DNA of 9,789 nucleotides from Alphaproteobacteria bacterium. Lineage in GTDB: Bacteria; Pseudomonadota; Alphaproteobacteria; Sphingomonadales; Emcibacteraceae. The stretch is taken from assembly GCA_002401545.1 (NCBI GenBank), contig NVTJ01000021.1:1-9789 (forward strand), given 5' to 3'. Positions 1 through 5,376 of this stretch are shown here, piece after piece (position 1 is the stretch's first letter; the number at the start of each line of letters is the position of its first letter). The notes beneath the pieces are model-generated. The model was not told the DNA's origin. It made no database searches and worked only from the letters and a program-made list of their open reading frames with translations. A program made the position numbers and the translations under genes.

Positions 1-140
1 AGTCCTGCCGCGCCGTTTCCATTGCCCCATGGTTGCACCCATGGCACCCGGCCTTGTTCCAGTTCCTGAATGATGCGGGCGGTCACTTGTTGGTAAACTG
101 TTTGCCGCTTGTTCGGTGTTCGTTGGTTATGTTTGGGCAT
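1..140 (-). CDS. ArdC-like antirestriction protein, N-terminal fragment (cut by window edge)
   Basis: The first 46 codons are visible; the gene continues past base 1. The ATG at 138-140 follows a Shine-Dalgarno-like AAAGGAA (minus strand) about 9 nt upstream. After a basic leader, the residues VYQQVTARIIQELEQGRVPW and then QPWG match the start of the ArdC N-terminal ssDNA-binding domain (formerly DUF1738), whose usual pattern is an 'I..I..LE.G..PW..PW' helix and loop. ArdC proteins of conjugative plasmids bind single-stranded DNA and protect incoming DNA from host restriction; many relatives carry a C-terminal metallopeptidase-like domain, which is outside this window. The family is typical of plasmid leading regions and integrative elements, which fits the toxin-antitoxin pair and recombinase nearby. 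The upstream DNA is rich in inverted repeats. The family call is firm; activity cannot be judged from a fragment. Confidence 0.85.
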   Translation of the reverse strand, partial: MPKHNQRTPNKRQTVYQQVTARIIQELEQGRVPWVQPWGNGNGAAG

Positions 141-167
141 CGCGTCTTGTTCCTTTCTCTTCGCCGC

Positions 168-346
168 ATTTTCCCCCGGAGGATGGGGGGCGGTGAAAAG
201 GCCGATTAGCCCCAAGCTTCAGGGCGCGGCGCAATATTTTTGGTAGGAGAAATGAAATGACTGAGACGGATTTAAAGCCAAAACTGTTGCGGCGTGACCG
301 CTTGGGGCTATAAAGGCCGACCGCCTCCCAGCCGACAGGGGAAAAT
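168..346. repeat. Long imperfect inverted repeat (about 47-50 bp arms, 82-nt loop)
   Basis: The left arm (168-217) and the reverse complement of the right arm (300-346) both begin ATTTTCCCC and end TAGCCCCAAGC, with shared TGGG, GGCGGT and GGCC blocks between. About 37 positions match by hand alignment, with one 3-nt gap. As single-stranded DNA this could fold into a long mismatched stem ending 27 nt upstream of the ardC start codon. Possible roles are a single-stranded DNA promoter of the Frpo/ssi type found in plasmid leading regions, a regulatory palindrome, or a small MITE-like insertion (179 bp in total). I see no target-site duplication at its borders, which argues mildly against the last. 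Confidence 0.65.
257..313 (+). CDS. Possible 18-codon leader or remnant ORF
   Basis: An ATG at 257 follows AGGAGA (245-250) at a 6-nt spacing, a better ribosome binding site than several real genes here have. The ORF reads MTETDLKPKLLRRDRLGL and stops at TAA 311-313, inside the right arm of the long inverted repeat. An overlapping earlier ATG (252) stops after two codons. I recognise no family. It could be a leader peptide whose translation affects the downstream hairpins, the stub of a gene lost by rearrangement, or chance. Only the start context argues for it. Confidence 0.25.
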   Translation: MTETDLKPKLLRRDRLGL

Positions 347-357
347 AATCTCAAAGC

Positions 358-477
358 CACCGACTTTAGTCGGTGTCCGCATAAACTTGGGGCGTTGCGG
401 GGTGTCCCCGCTGGAAGGGGGTGTGCTGAAAACAGGCTGTTTCAGACTGGTTGAAGTCAGGGGGAAGGCTTTCCCCC
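358..477. repeat. Cluster of four short hairpins
   Basis: Four separate inverted repeats follow one another. CACCGACT/AGTCGGTG spans 358-375 with a 2-nt loop. GCGGGG/CCCCGC spans 397-411 with a 3-nt loop. CTGAAAACAG/CTGTTTCAG spans 426-445, with one bulged base. GGGGGAA/TTCCCCC spans 460-477 with a 4-nt loop. The last is bracketed by AAGTCAG (454-460) and CTGACTT further right (near 513-520). Such clusters occur at transfer origins, single-strand replication origins and ends of IS200/IS605 elements. I find no nic-site consensus that I recognise and no tnpA/tnpB gene. The structures are plain in the sequence; their role is unknown. Confidence 0.6.
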
Positions 478-559
478 ACAAGAATTAATTCCGAGAAGGC
501 AGACGAAACTGGCTGACTTTAATTACAAAAAAGACGTATCAAACTTTATCTGGAAACCA

Positions 560-1042
560 TCAAAATTGCTTGAGCAGTATTGCCTCGCAGGCCTTATAGG
601 AAAGATTTGGGTCTGCCTGCAAGATATTCTGATCCGTCAAACGACGAACTTCTTTATGGGCCCATTTATCAAGATTTTGCGTTTCAGGTTTTAGTATTTT
701 ACCGGCATTAATGGCAGACTTTAGAATATGAACTACCCAATGTTCAAAGGACGCATTTTTATCGGAGTATATGGTTTTAATCCCCGTCTCACACATCCAT
801 TTTGCCCGCACCAAATAGGACTCATAGAGTTTTCTGGCCATTTCACTATTTTCATCCGGGTCGATTTCCAGCAATTTCCGGGTGGTTTCTTTCCAGCATT
901 TCCCTGCTGAATCCAGATCAAGGATTTGAATATAGATCGGGAATAACCGCCTGTCTTCGTCGGTTACTGCTGACGCCGTTGGCGCCAATTCCATTTTGAT
1001 AGGTGCAATATTACCCATTTGTACCGATTTCCGGTTCATCAT
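560..1042 (-). CDS. Unrecognised 160-aa cytoplasmic protein (element cargo)
   Basis: I do not recognise this protein. It starts with tandem ATG codons (1037-1042). There is no strong ribosome binding site at normal spacing; a GGAG lies about 17 nt upstream. It has no signal peptide or membrane segment. From about residue 28 it appears mostly helical and charged, with an acidic N-terminal part (residues 28-75) and a more basic C-terminal part. Two cysteines are visible but there is no metal-binding cluster or known catalytic motif. It is transcribed away from the parD/parE pair and convergent with nothing; ardC follows in the same direction after the hairpin region. Position within the element suggests an accessory role such as defence, anti-defence or regulation, but nothing in the residues shows which. 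Coding is supported by the long open frame and a plausible protein-like composition. Confidence 0.65.
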   Translation of the reverse strand: MMNRKSVQMGNIAPIKMELAPTASAVTDEDRRLFPIYIQILDLDSAGKCWKETTRKLLEIDPDENSEMARKLYESYLVRAKWMCETGIKTIYSDKNASFEHWVVHILKSAINAGKILKPETQNLDKWAHKEVRRLTDQNILQADPNLSYKACEAILLKQF

Positions 1043-1196
1043 TCACCCAAGAGAATTCTCCGCTCGGTATAGCATTAACCACTTAAAATTTTAATCAAAT
1101 TCTAGTGAATTTTCACCGATCTCCCTGTCGATTTAAACGATACAGACGCTTGTAACGGGTTTTATCCTGAGAAATGACTGCTAACAATGATAATTC
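1043..1196. other. Divergent intergenic region
   Basis: This gap separates the 160-aa gene (minus) from the parDE promoter (plus). A perfect 10-bp palindrome, GAGAATTCTC, sits at 1051-1060 just upstream of the 160-aa gene start and could be an operator or chance. On the minus strand TTAAAA, 17 nt, then TATACC (ending near 1067) is a weak promoter candidate for that gene. Nothing else stands out. Confidence 0.3.
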
Positions 1197-1241
1197 TTGC
1201 AGTTTCATCAAGGGTATATTATACTACCAAGTAGGAATTAT
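1197..1241 (+). promoter_or_regulatory. parDE promoter with operator-like inverted repeats
   Basis: A sigma-70-like promoter is visible: TTGCAG (1197-1202), 17 nt, TATACT (1220-1225). The -10 box is overlapped by two small inverted repeats, GTATATTATAC (1214-1224) and CTAC-CAA-GTAG (1224-1234). The second is flanked by ATTATA on the left and ATTATA on the right. Ribbon-helix-helix antitoxins bind short inverted repeats in their own promoters, so these fit an autoregulatory operator for the ParD protein encoded 20-30 nt downstream. The hexamers and repeats are seen; binding is inferred. Confidence 0.6.
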
Positions 1242-1261
1242 ACGATGTTGGAGAATGAATT

Positions 1262-1528
1262 ATGAGCATGGTCAAGAAGAGCATTTCGGTTACCGATCAG
1301 CAGAATGGCTGGATCAAGGCGCAAATCAGAACCGGGCATTTCGGCAATGAGAGCGAAGTGATCCGGGAGTTAATTCGCGAGAGACAAATCAGGGAGCAGG
1401 AAACACCGGCGGAAATCGAGGCCATTCGTGCCGCCCTGATTAAAGGGGAGAAAAGCGGTTTTACGGATCAATCCGTAGATCAAATCTGGGAAGATGCACG
1501 TCAGTCCCACAGGTCAGAACATGGCTGA
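1262..1528 (+). CDS. parD: ParD-family ribbon-helix-helix antitoxin
   Basis: This is the antitoxin of a type II toxin-antitoxin pair, expected to bind and neutralise the ParE toxin and to repress the operon. The ATG follows GGAGAA (1250-1255) with a 6-nt spacer. The 88-aa protein has the ParD layout. A short beta strand (residues 5-11, KKSISVT) is followed by two helices with the typical 'GHFGNESEVIRELIRE' turn (25-40), which forms the DNA-binding ribbon-helix-helix dimer. A charged, probably flexible C-terminal half (45-88) should wrap the toxin. Length is normal for the family. It overlaps the toxin gene by 8 nt, so the two are translationally coupled. On a mobile element such pairs usually stabilise the element. 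Family call is confident. Confidence 0.92.
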   Translation: MSMVKKSISVTDQQNGWIKAQIRTGHFGNESEVIRELIRERQIREQETPAEIEAIRAALIKGEKSGFTDQSVDQIWEDARQSHRSEHG

Positions 1529-1808
1529 TTACCGGCTCAGTCAAGAGGCCAGAAAAGACCTGATGGACATTGCTGTCTATGGTGATGAGAATTTTGGTGT
1601 TGCGCAATCCAACAAGTATCGCGATCAGCTCAAACTGCACTTTGAGCTATTGGCAGAACAACCCAAGCTTTTTTCTGCCGTCGATTATATCAAGCCGGGT
1701 TATCGCCGTAGCGTCTACAACAAGCATTCGGTTTATTACCGGATTGATAATGAAGGCGTGGAGATCATCCGTGTTTTGGGACGCCAAGATCATAGAAAAG
1801 CGCTTTGA
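1521..1808 (+). CDS. parE: ParE/RelE-superfamily toxin
   Basis: A 95-aa toxin of the RelE/ParE fold. ParE members poison DNA gyrase, while RelE members cut mRNA on the ribosome. The pairing with ParD and the sequence pattern favour ParE. Visible marks are the N-terminal 'YRLSQEARKDLMDIAVYG' helix, the central PGYRRSVYNKHSVYYRI strand region (59-75) and the C-terminal EIIRVLGRQD (81-90), which ends in the usual way shortly before the terminus. The RelE-type catalytic set is not apparent. The start ATG at 1521 lies inside the antitoxin stop region, with AGG at 1511-1513 as ribosome binding site. An in-frame ATG at 1494 would add nine residues but has no reason to be preferred. The gene looks intact. 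Confidence 0.9.
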   Translation: MADYRLSQEARKDLMDIAVYGDENFGVAQSNKYRDQLKLHFELLAEQPKLFSAVDYIKPGYRRSVYNKHSVYYRIDNEGVEIIRVLGRQDHRKAL

Positions 1809-1972
1809 CCCCGAACCCGTCCTGATTTGTCTGATGTGAGATTGAAACATTAGGCGTAAGATTGAAAGAGATAAAAATAGTCATAACATATTGGTATGGT
1901 TGATGAATATTGATTTTTACCACACTTTATAGTATCATTTATCCATGCCCGCCTTCTTATATGAGAAGGCAA
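1809..1972. other. Intergenic region between parE and the recombinase pair, with small repeats
   Basis: The gap holds a 9-bp direct repeat AGATTGAAA (1839-1847 and 1859-1867, 20 bp apart) and an AT-rich stretch with TATAGT (1928-1933), a possible -10 box without a well-spaced -35 box. A 7-bp inverted repeat, GCCTTCT/AGAAGGC (1951-1957 and 1964-1970), lies immediately before the next start codon. Its right arm includes the likely ribosome binding site, so the hairpin could limit translation of the following genes. No clear terminator follows parE. Confidence 0.35.
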
Positions 1973-2173
1973 ATGGATAAGAGTAAAAATAAAAGCAATA
2001 CCGCTAGGAGAAGTCTTCCCGGCGATATTGAAGTCAGAAATGGCATGGAGGTTCACTGCATTGGTTTGGAGAATATTCCTGTGACCAATGCCGAACTTGA
2101 GGTTCTGGAGACCTATGCCAGCGATTTAATCCGTATATTGGTTGCGGAACATATGAATAAACAAAGGGAATAG
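1973..2173 (+). CDS. Unrecognised 66-aa protein preceding the serine recombinase
   Basis: I do not recognise this small protein. The ATG at 1973 is chosen because it follows AGAAGG (1964-1969), although at only 3 nt. The alternative ATG at 1961 adds four residues (MRRQ), and the frame is open back to a TTG at 1910. The first 18 residues are basic and serine/asparagine-rich. The rest (about 20-66) is acidic and probably forms one or two helices. There is no cysteine cluster, signal or membrane segment. Its stop is 2 nt before the recombinase ATG, so the two are surely cotranscribed and probably translationally coupled. That suggests a partner for the recombinase, for example a small recombination directionality or control factor. 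This rests on position only. Confidence 0.55.
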   Translation: MDKSKNKSNTARRSLPGDIEVRNGMEVHCIGLENIPVTNAELEVLETYASDLIRILVAEHMNKQRE

Positions 2174-2175
2174 TC

Positions 2176-3756
2176 ATGCGTGCGGCAATCTATGTCAGAG
2201 TATCAACAGGGCAACAAGCGATGCAGGACCTGTCAATCCCTGACCAGGTTTCCCAGTGTGAGGCTTATTGTAGCAAACGGGATTGGGAAGTTGCGGCCAT
2301 CTTCACGGATGCGGGGGTCAGTGCCACCAATGACAACCGCATAGAGTTTCAGGCGATGATTGCCGAAGCCTGCGCCCGCGATAAACCGTTCGATGTTGTG
2401 ATTGTGCATTCTCAGTCACGCTTTGCCCGCAATACACTTGATCTGCTGCATTACACCAAGAAACTGGAAAAGGCCGAAGTTCAGTTTGTTTCCATCACGC
2501 AGGATATTGGGTCCGGTGATCAGGCGGATGTGTTGCGAACCATTCTAGGGGCGATGGATGAATATCAATCCAAGGAAACATCCAAACATGTCAGCCGTTC
2601 CATGTGTGAGAATGCCCGGCAAGGATTTTGGAACGGGGCGCAACCACCTTTTGGTTATCGCACCTATGTTGCAGAAAAACGCGGCAAGAAGGATAAGAAA
2701 AAGCTGGAGATCAATCCCGTTGAGGCCGAGATCGTGCGGCGTATTTTCAAGCTATATATTCATGGCGAAGGGAACAAGGGTCCCATGGGCATGAAAGCCA
2801 TTGCCAGTCTGTTGAATACAGAAGGCATTCCAACCCGCAAGGGCGGCAAATTCCTGATGCAATATATCCATAAAATCCTGACCAATGAGGCTTATGTCAC
2901 GCGGCATGTGTTTAACCGCCGCGACAGCAAAACCAGAAAGCTCAAGCCAGAGGATCTATGGATTTTACTGGAAATACCGCGCATTATTGAAGATGCCGAT
3001 TTTAATGCTGTTCATGACCGTTTAGAGAGAAATCACCCGCTCACCACCTCACCACGCATCGTAAACAGCAATATCCTGCTGACCGGGCTAGCCCATTGCG
3101 CAGAGTGTCACTCTCTCATGCGCATTCAAACCGGTAAGGGCGGGGCATATCGTTATTATAAATGCGGCAAGCATGCGGATGCGGGCAAAGCCGTTTGCAC
3201 TGGTTGTTCCGTTCGTATGGAGAAGCTGGATAAAATCGTTCTGGATGTACTTATAGACCGCACTCTGGCACCGGACCGCCTTGATGAACTTATCTCGCCA
3301 TTGTTTGAGCGCAGCCTTGACCGTGAACGAACCATTCAGAACCGTATCAAGCAGCTAAAGAGTGACAAAAGGGAAATGAAGAAACAGCTTGATGCGCTTT
3401 GGCGGCAAATTGCTACGGAAGATTTACGGCTTGATTCGTCACTCAAGTCCTATATCGGAAAAATGCAGAATAAATATGAGAATATTTTACGGGCGATAAC
3501 CCGCCTTGAATATCAAAATGATATGCCGCTTGGAAATTTCACCGCAAAGAGCGTGCATAATTTCTCTAATGCACTACGGGACCGTTTGAAGGCCAAGGGC
3601 CAGACACATTTCCGCCGAACCTATGTTCGCTCACTCATAAGCCGCATCGATGTGACCCGAGAAAAAATCAAAATATGTGGCTCAAACGCTGTACTTGCGG
3701 GCCTTGCAAGCAGTTATAACCAGTCTGGAAGACTGGTGCCCACTTTTGCCAAGGAA

Positions 3757-3786
<30 letters not shown>
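2176..3786 (+). CDS. Large serine recombinase (integrase) ending inside tRNA-Arg
   Basis: A site-specific recombinase of the large serine family, probably the integrase of this element. It cuts and rejoins attachment sites through a 5'-phosphoserine link. The N-terminal resolvase domain (1-145) has the catalytic Ser10 in YVRVS, the QSRFARN motif with Arg82 and Arg85, and the long E helix near 125-145. The recombinase DNA-binding domain follows (about 155-285; PPFGYR, then the helical GMKAIASLLNTEGIPTRKG). A zinc ribbon comes next (Cys308, Cys311, Cys330, with Cys341/Cys344), then a coiled coil (about 380-445). At 536 aa the length is normal. Codons 528-536 (WCTRQDSNL) are read antisense from the 3' end of the tRNA, so the natural C-terminus may differ in the excised element. 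It follows the 66-aa gene by 2 nt. The resolvase and zinc-ribbon calls are firm; tRNA targeting is inferred from position. Confidence 0.93.
3719..3737. repeat. 8-bp inverted repeat next to the tRNA 3' end
   Basis: ACCAGTCT and AGACTGGT are separated by GGA. The repeat lies within the last codons of the recombinase and 19 nt beyond the encoded CCA of the tRNA. On the tRNA strand it could act as a transcript-end hairpin, though no T-tract follows. Its place at the presumed attachment site also allows a recombinase-binding arm. Structure seen; role undecided. Confidence 0.45.
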
Positions 3787-3833
<47 letters not shown>

Positions 3834-3853
3834 TAGTGCAGGGAGTGAGCCGG

Positions 3854-3882
3854 AGACTACTTTTAAATTACCCTAAAGGCAA
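3854..3882 (-). promoter_or_regulatory. Candidate tRNA-Arg promoter
   Basis: On the minus strand TTGCCT (3877-3882), 17 nt, then TAGTCT (3854-3859) precedes the tRNA 5' end (3833) by about 20 nt. The -10 box is weak. No better pair lies between the tRNA and the terminator at 3931-3963. Confidence 0.3.
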
Positions 3883-3930
3883 TGGCTAATATTGTGGAAT
3901 CCAGATTTTTTCATATTGACTTTTTAATCC

Positions 3931-3963
3931 AAAAGAACGGCCCTGAGATGGGGCCGTTCTTTT
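3931..3963 (-). terminator. Rho-independent terminator of the Bax inhibitor-1 family gene
   Basis: A perfect 13-bp inverted repeat AAAAGAACGGCCC/GGGCCGTTCTTTT with a 7-nt loop starts 17 nt downstream of the stop codon of the gene at 3980-4741. The GC-rich core is followed by a T-run on both strands, so it may work in both directions. It separates that gene from the tRNA-Arg unit. Confidence 0.9.
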
Positions 3964-3979
3964 GTTTATATGGAAAAAC

Positions 3980-4741
3980 CTAATTCCGGTTGCCCATGAA
4001 ACGCAGCAGGAACAGGAACATGTTGAGAAAATCCAGATAGAGGCTAAGGGCTCCCATAATCGCTTTCTTGGTGGCGGTTTCATTGCCGTCGCTTTGAAGA
4101 TACATCAGTTTGATCTTCTGTGTGTCATAGGCCGTAAGCCCGGCAAAAATCAAAACACCCCCCACGGAAATAATAAAATCCATCATGCCGGAATGCAGGA
4201 ACATATTGACAATAGAGGCGATGATAATGCCAAATAACCCCATGATCAGGAAGGAACCCATGCCGGTTAAATTACGCTTTGTGGTATAGCCATACAGGCT
4301 GAGTGAGCCAAAGGCCGCTGCGGTCACAAAGAATGTTTTGGCAATGCTTGTACCCGTATAGACAAACAGGATAGAGGCAATGGCCATGCCAACAAGTCCG
4401 GCATATATCCAGAATACCATCTGAGCGGTCGACGCCTTCATATGATTGATCCGGAAACTGAGGAAAAATACCAGGCCCAGCGGCGCGAACATGACAATCA
4501 GGCCCAACATGGTTTGCCCGGTCAGGTGAACGGTCCCGTCCGGCGCGGATGCAAAGGTGTAAAGCAGGGAATAAACTGCCGGTACATTCGCCGTGACATA
4601 GGCCATCAGCCCGGTAAGAACCAGAGCAGATGCCATATAATTATATACGGTTAACATATAAGACCGGAGGCCTTCATCAATGTCGGCGGCAGTACGGGCG
4701 CTTGCCGGTGCTCCGGGACGGTATTTATAGTCTTCAACCAT
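3980..4741 (-). CDS. Bax inhibitor-1/YccA family membrane protein
   Basis: An inner-membrane protein of the Bax inhibitor-1 (TMBIM, YccA/YbhL) family. Members form pH-sensitive calcium-leak channels in some bacteria; others interact with FtsH. At 253 aa it has the usual length. After a hydrophilic N-terminus comes the GLRSYMLTVYNYMA stretch (24-37), typical of alphaproteobacterial members. About seven membrane segments follow (near 30-50, 78-96, 106-128, 134-152, 161-181, 188-206, 228-249). The conserved TAYDTQ (Asp206) and LYLDFLN (Asp237) motifs are present; they correspond to the paired aspartates that gate the Bacillus YetJ homologue. AAGGAT lies about 9 nt upstream of the ATG. It probably has its own promoter in the 94-nt gap upstream and ends at a strong terminator. 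No partner is nearby. Confidence 0.93.
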   Translation of the reverse strand: MVEDYKYRPGAPASARTAADIDEGLRSYMLTVYNYMASALVLTGLMAYVTANVPAVYSLLYTFASAPDGTVHLTGQTMLGLIVMFAPLGLVFFLSFRINHMKASTAQMVFWIYAGLVGMAIASILFVYTGTSIAKTFFVTAAAFGSLSLYGYTTKRNLTGMGSFLIMGLFGIIIASIVNMFLHSGMMDFIISVGGVLIFAGLTAYDTQKIKLMYLQSDGNETATKKAIMGALSLYLDFLNMFLFLLRFMGNRN

Positions 4742-4781
4742 TATTGTTTATCCTTACTGTTCTAAAAAGTTTCCTGACGTA

Positions 4782-4810
4782 TATATTGGCAGAATCAGGG
4801 GTTTTTTCAA
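4782..4810 (-). promoter_or_regulatory. Candidate promoter of the Bax inhibitor-1 family gene
   Basis: On the minus strand TTGAAA (4805-4810), 17 nt, then AATATA (4782-4787) lies about 40 nt upstream of the ATG. The -35 box is good and the -10 box moderate. It would make the gene independent of the upstream phosphatase, consistent with the 94-nt gap. Confidence 0.4.
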
Positions 4811-4835
4811 GTCCTTCCCGAAATATTCGACTATC

Positions 4836-5327
4836 TTACAGGGTATAATGAGCCAGAAGATATTTTAACAGGCCATCACTGCCCCGGTCAATAATGTCAT
4901 AAACCCGCTCAAAGCCTTCTCTGCCGCCGCCGTAAGGGTCAGGGACTTCGGTGATGCCGGGGCAGTTTTCCGCATAATTCATGAACAGGGAGATTTTACA
5001 TTGTTGATCCGGCGGACAGATGGCCTTCATATTGCGAATATTTTCCCGGTCCATGCCTAGAATATAATCATAATCGGCAAAATCCTGCCGGGTGATTTTC
5101 CGGGCGCTTAAGCTTTCAAGGCCGACCCCGTATTTCAATGCCATTTCACAGGAGCGTCTATCGGGTGATGCCCCCACGTGCCATGCCCCGGTTCCCGCTG
5201 AATCGATGAAGATATTTCCAAGATAACCATCCTGGATACCCGCCTGATGTAATTTATGGCGAAAGACGCCCTCAGCCGTGGGGGAGCGGCATATATTTCC
5301 CAGACATACAAATAAGATTTTTATCAT
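4836..5327 (-). CDS. Low-molecular-weight protein tyrosine phosphatase
   Basis: A cytoplasmic phosphatase of the Wzb/Etp/LMW-PTP family, 163 aa, about the usual length. The P-loop C-X5-R-S lies at the N-terminus (Cys8 nucleophile, Arg14, Ser15, in VCLGNICRSP). The general-acid DPY motif is at Asp130-Pro131-Tyr132, and a DSAGTGAWHVG stretch follows the P-loop helix as in the family. In polysaccharide clusters such enzymes dephosphorylate the tyrosine kinase (Wzc type) that drives chain export, or glycosyl-1-phosphate transferases; no kinase gene is in the window. It lies 49 nt downstream of wecB on the same strand, so it is probably the last gene of that operon. No good ribosome binding site precedes the ATG. 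A housekeeping role outside polysaccharide synthesis is also possible. Confidence 0.92.
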   Translation of the reverse strand: MIKILFVCLGNICRSPTAEGVFRHKLHQAGIQDGYLGNIFIDSAGTGAWHVGASPDRRSCEMALKYGVGLESLSARKITRQDFADYDYILGMDRENIRNMKAICPPDQQCKISLFMNYAENCPGITEVPDPYGGGREGFERVYDIIDRGSDGLLKYLLAHYTL

Positions 5328-5376
5328 TTTATGCTGTTATTTTTACCGATGTTTTCGTAAATAATAAATTCTGACT

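Larger units (their letters stand above)
141..559. other. Gene-free, hairpin-rich intergenic stretch upstream of ardC
   Basis: These 419 bases lie between the start of the ardC-like gene and the end of the 160-aa gene. I see no convincing protein gene longer than 18 codons. The stretch holds a long imperfect inverted repeat (arms 168-217 and 300-346) and four short hairpins between 358 and 477. A short ORF with a strong ribosome binding site begins in the loop of the long repeat. The octamer CTTGGGGC recurs at 301-308 and 386-393. Bases 478-559 are more AT-rich and hold nothing I can name. No terminator with a T-tract follows the 160-aa gene. A role in transfer, replication or leading-region expression is an inference. 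Confidence 0.6.

Noticed and set aside
168..346. MITE with terminal inverted repeats
   Set aside because: Size and arms would fit, but no target-site duplication is visible at either border; kept only as an alternative reading.
127..360. 77-aa minus-strand frame overlapping the ardC start
   Set aside because: It overlaps the better supported ardC start in another frame and covers the long inverted repeat; no family resemblance.
294..488. 64-aa plus-strand frame across the hairpin cluster
   Set aside because: It has no ribosome binding site and crosses five inverted-repeat segments; its composition follows the hairpins rather than a protein fold.
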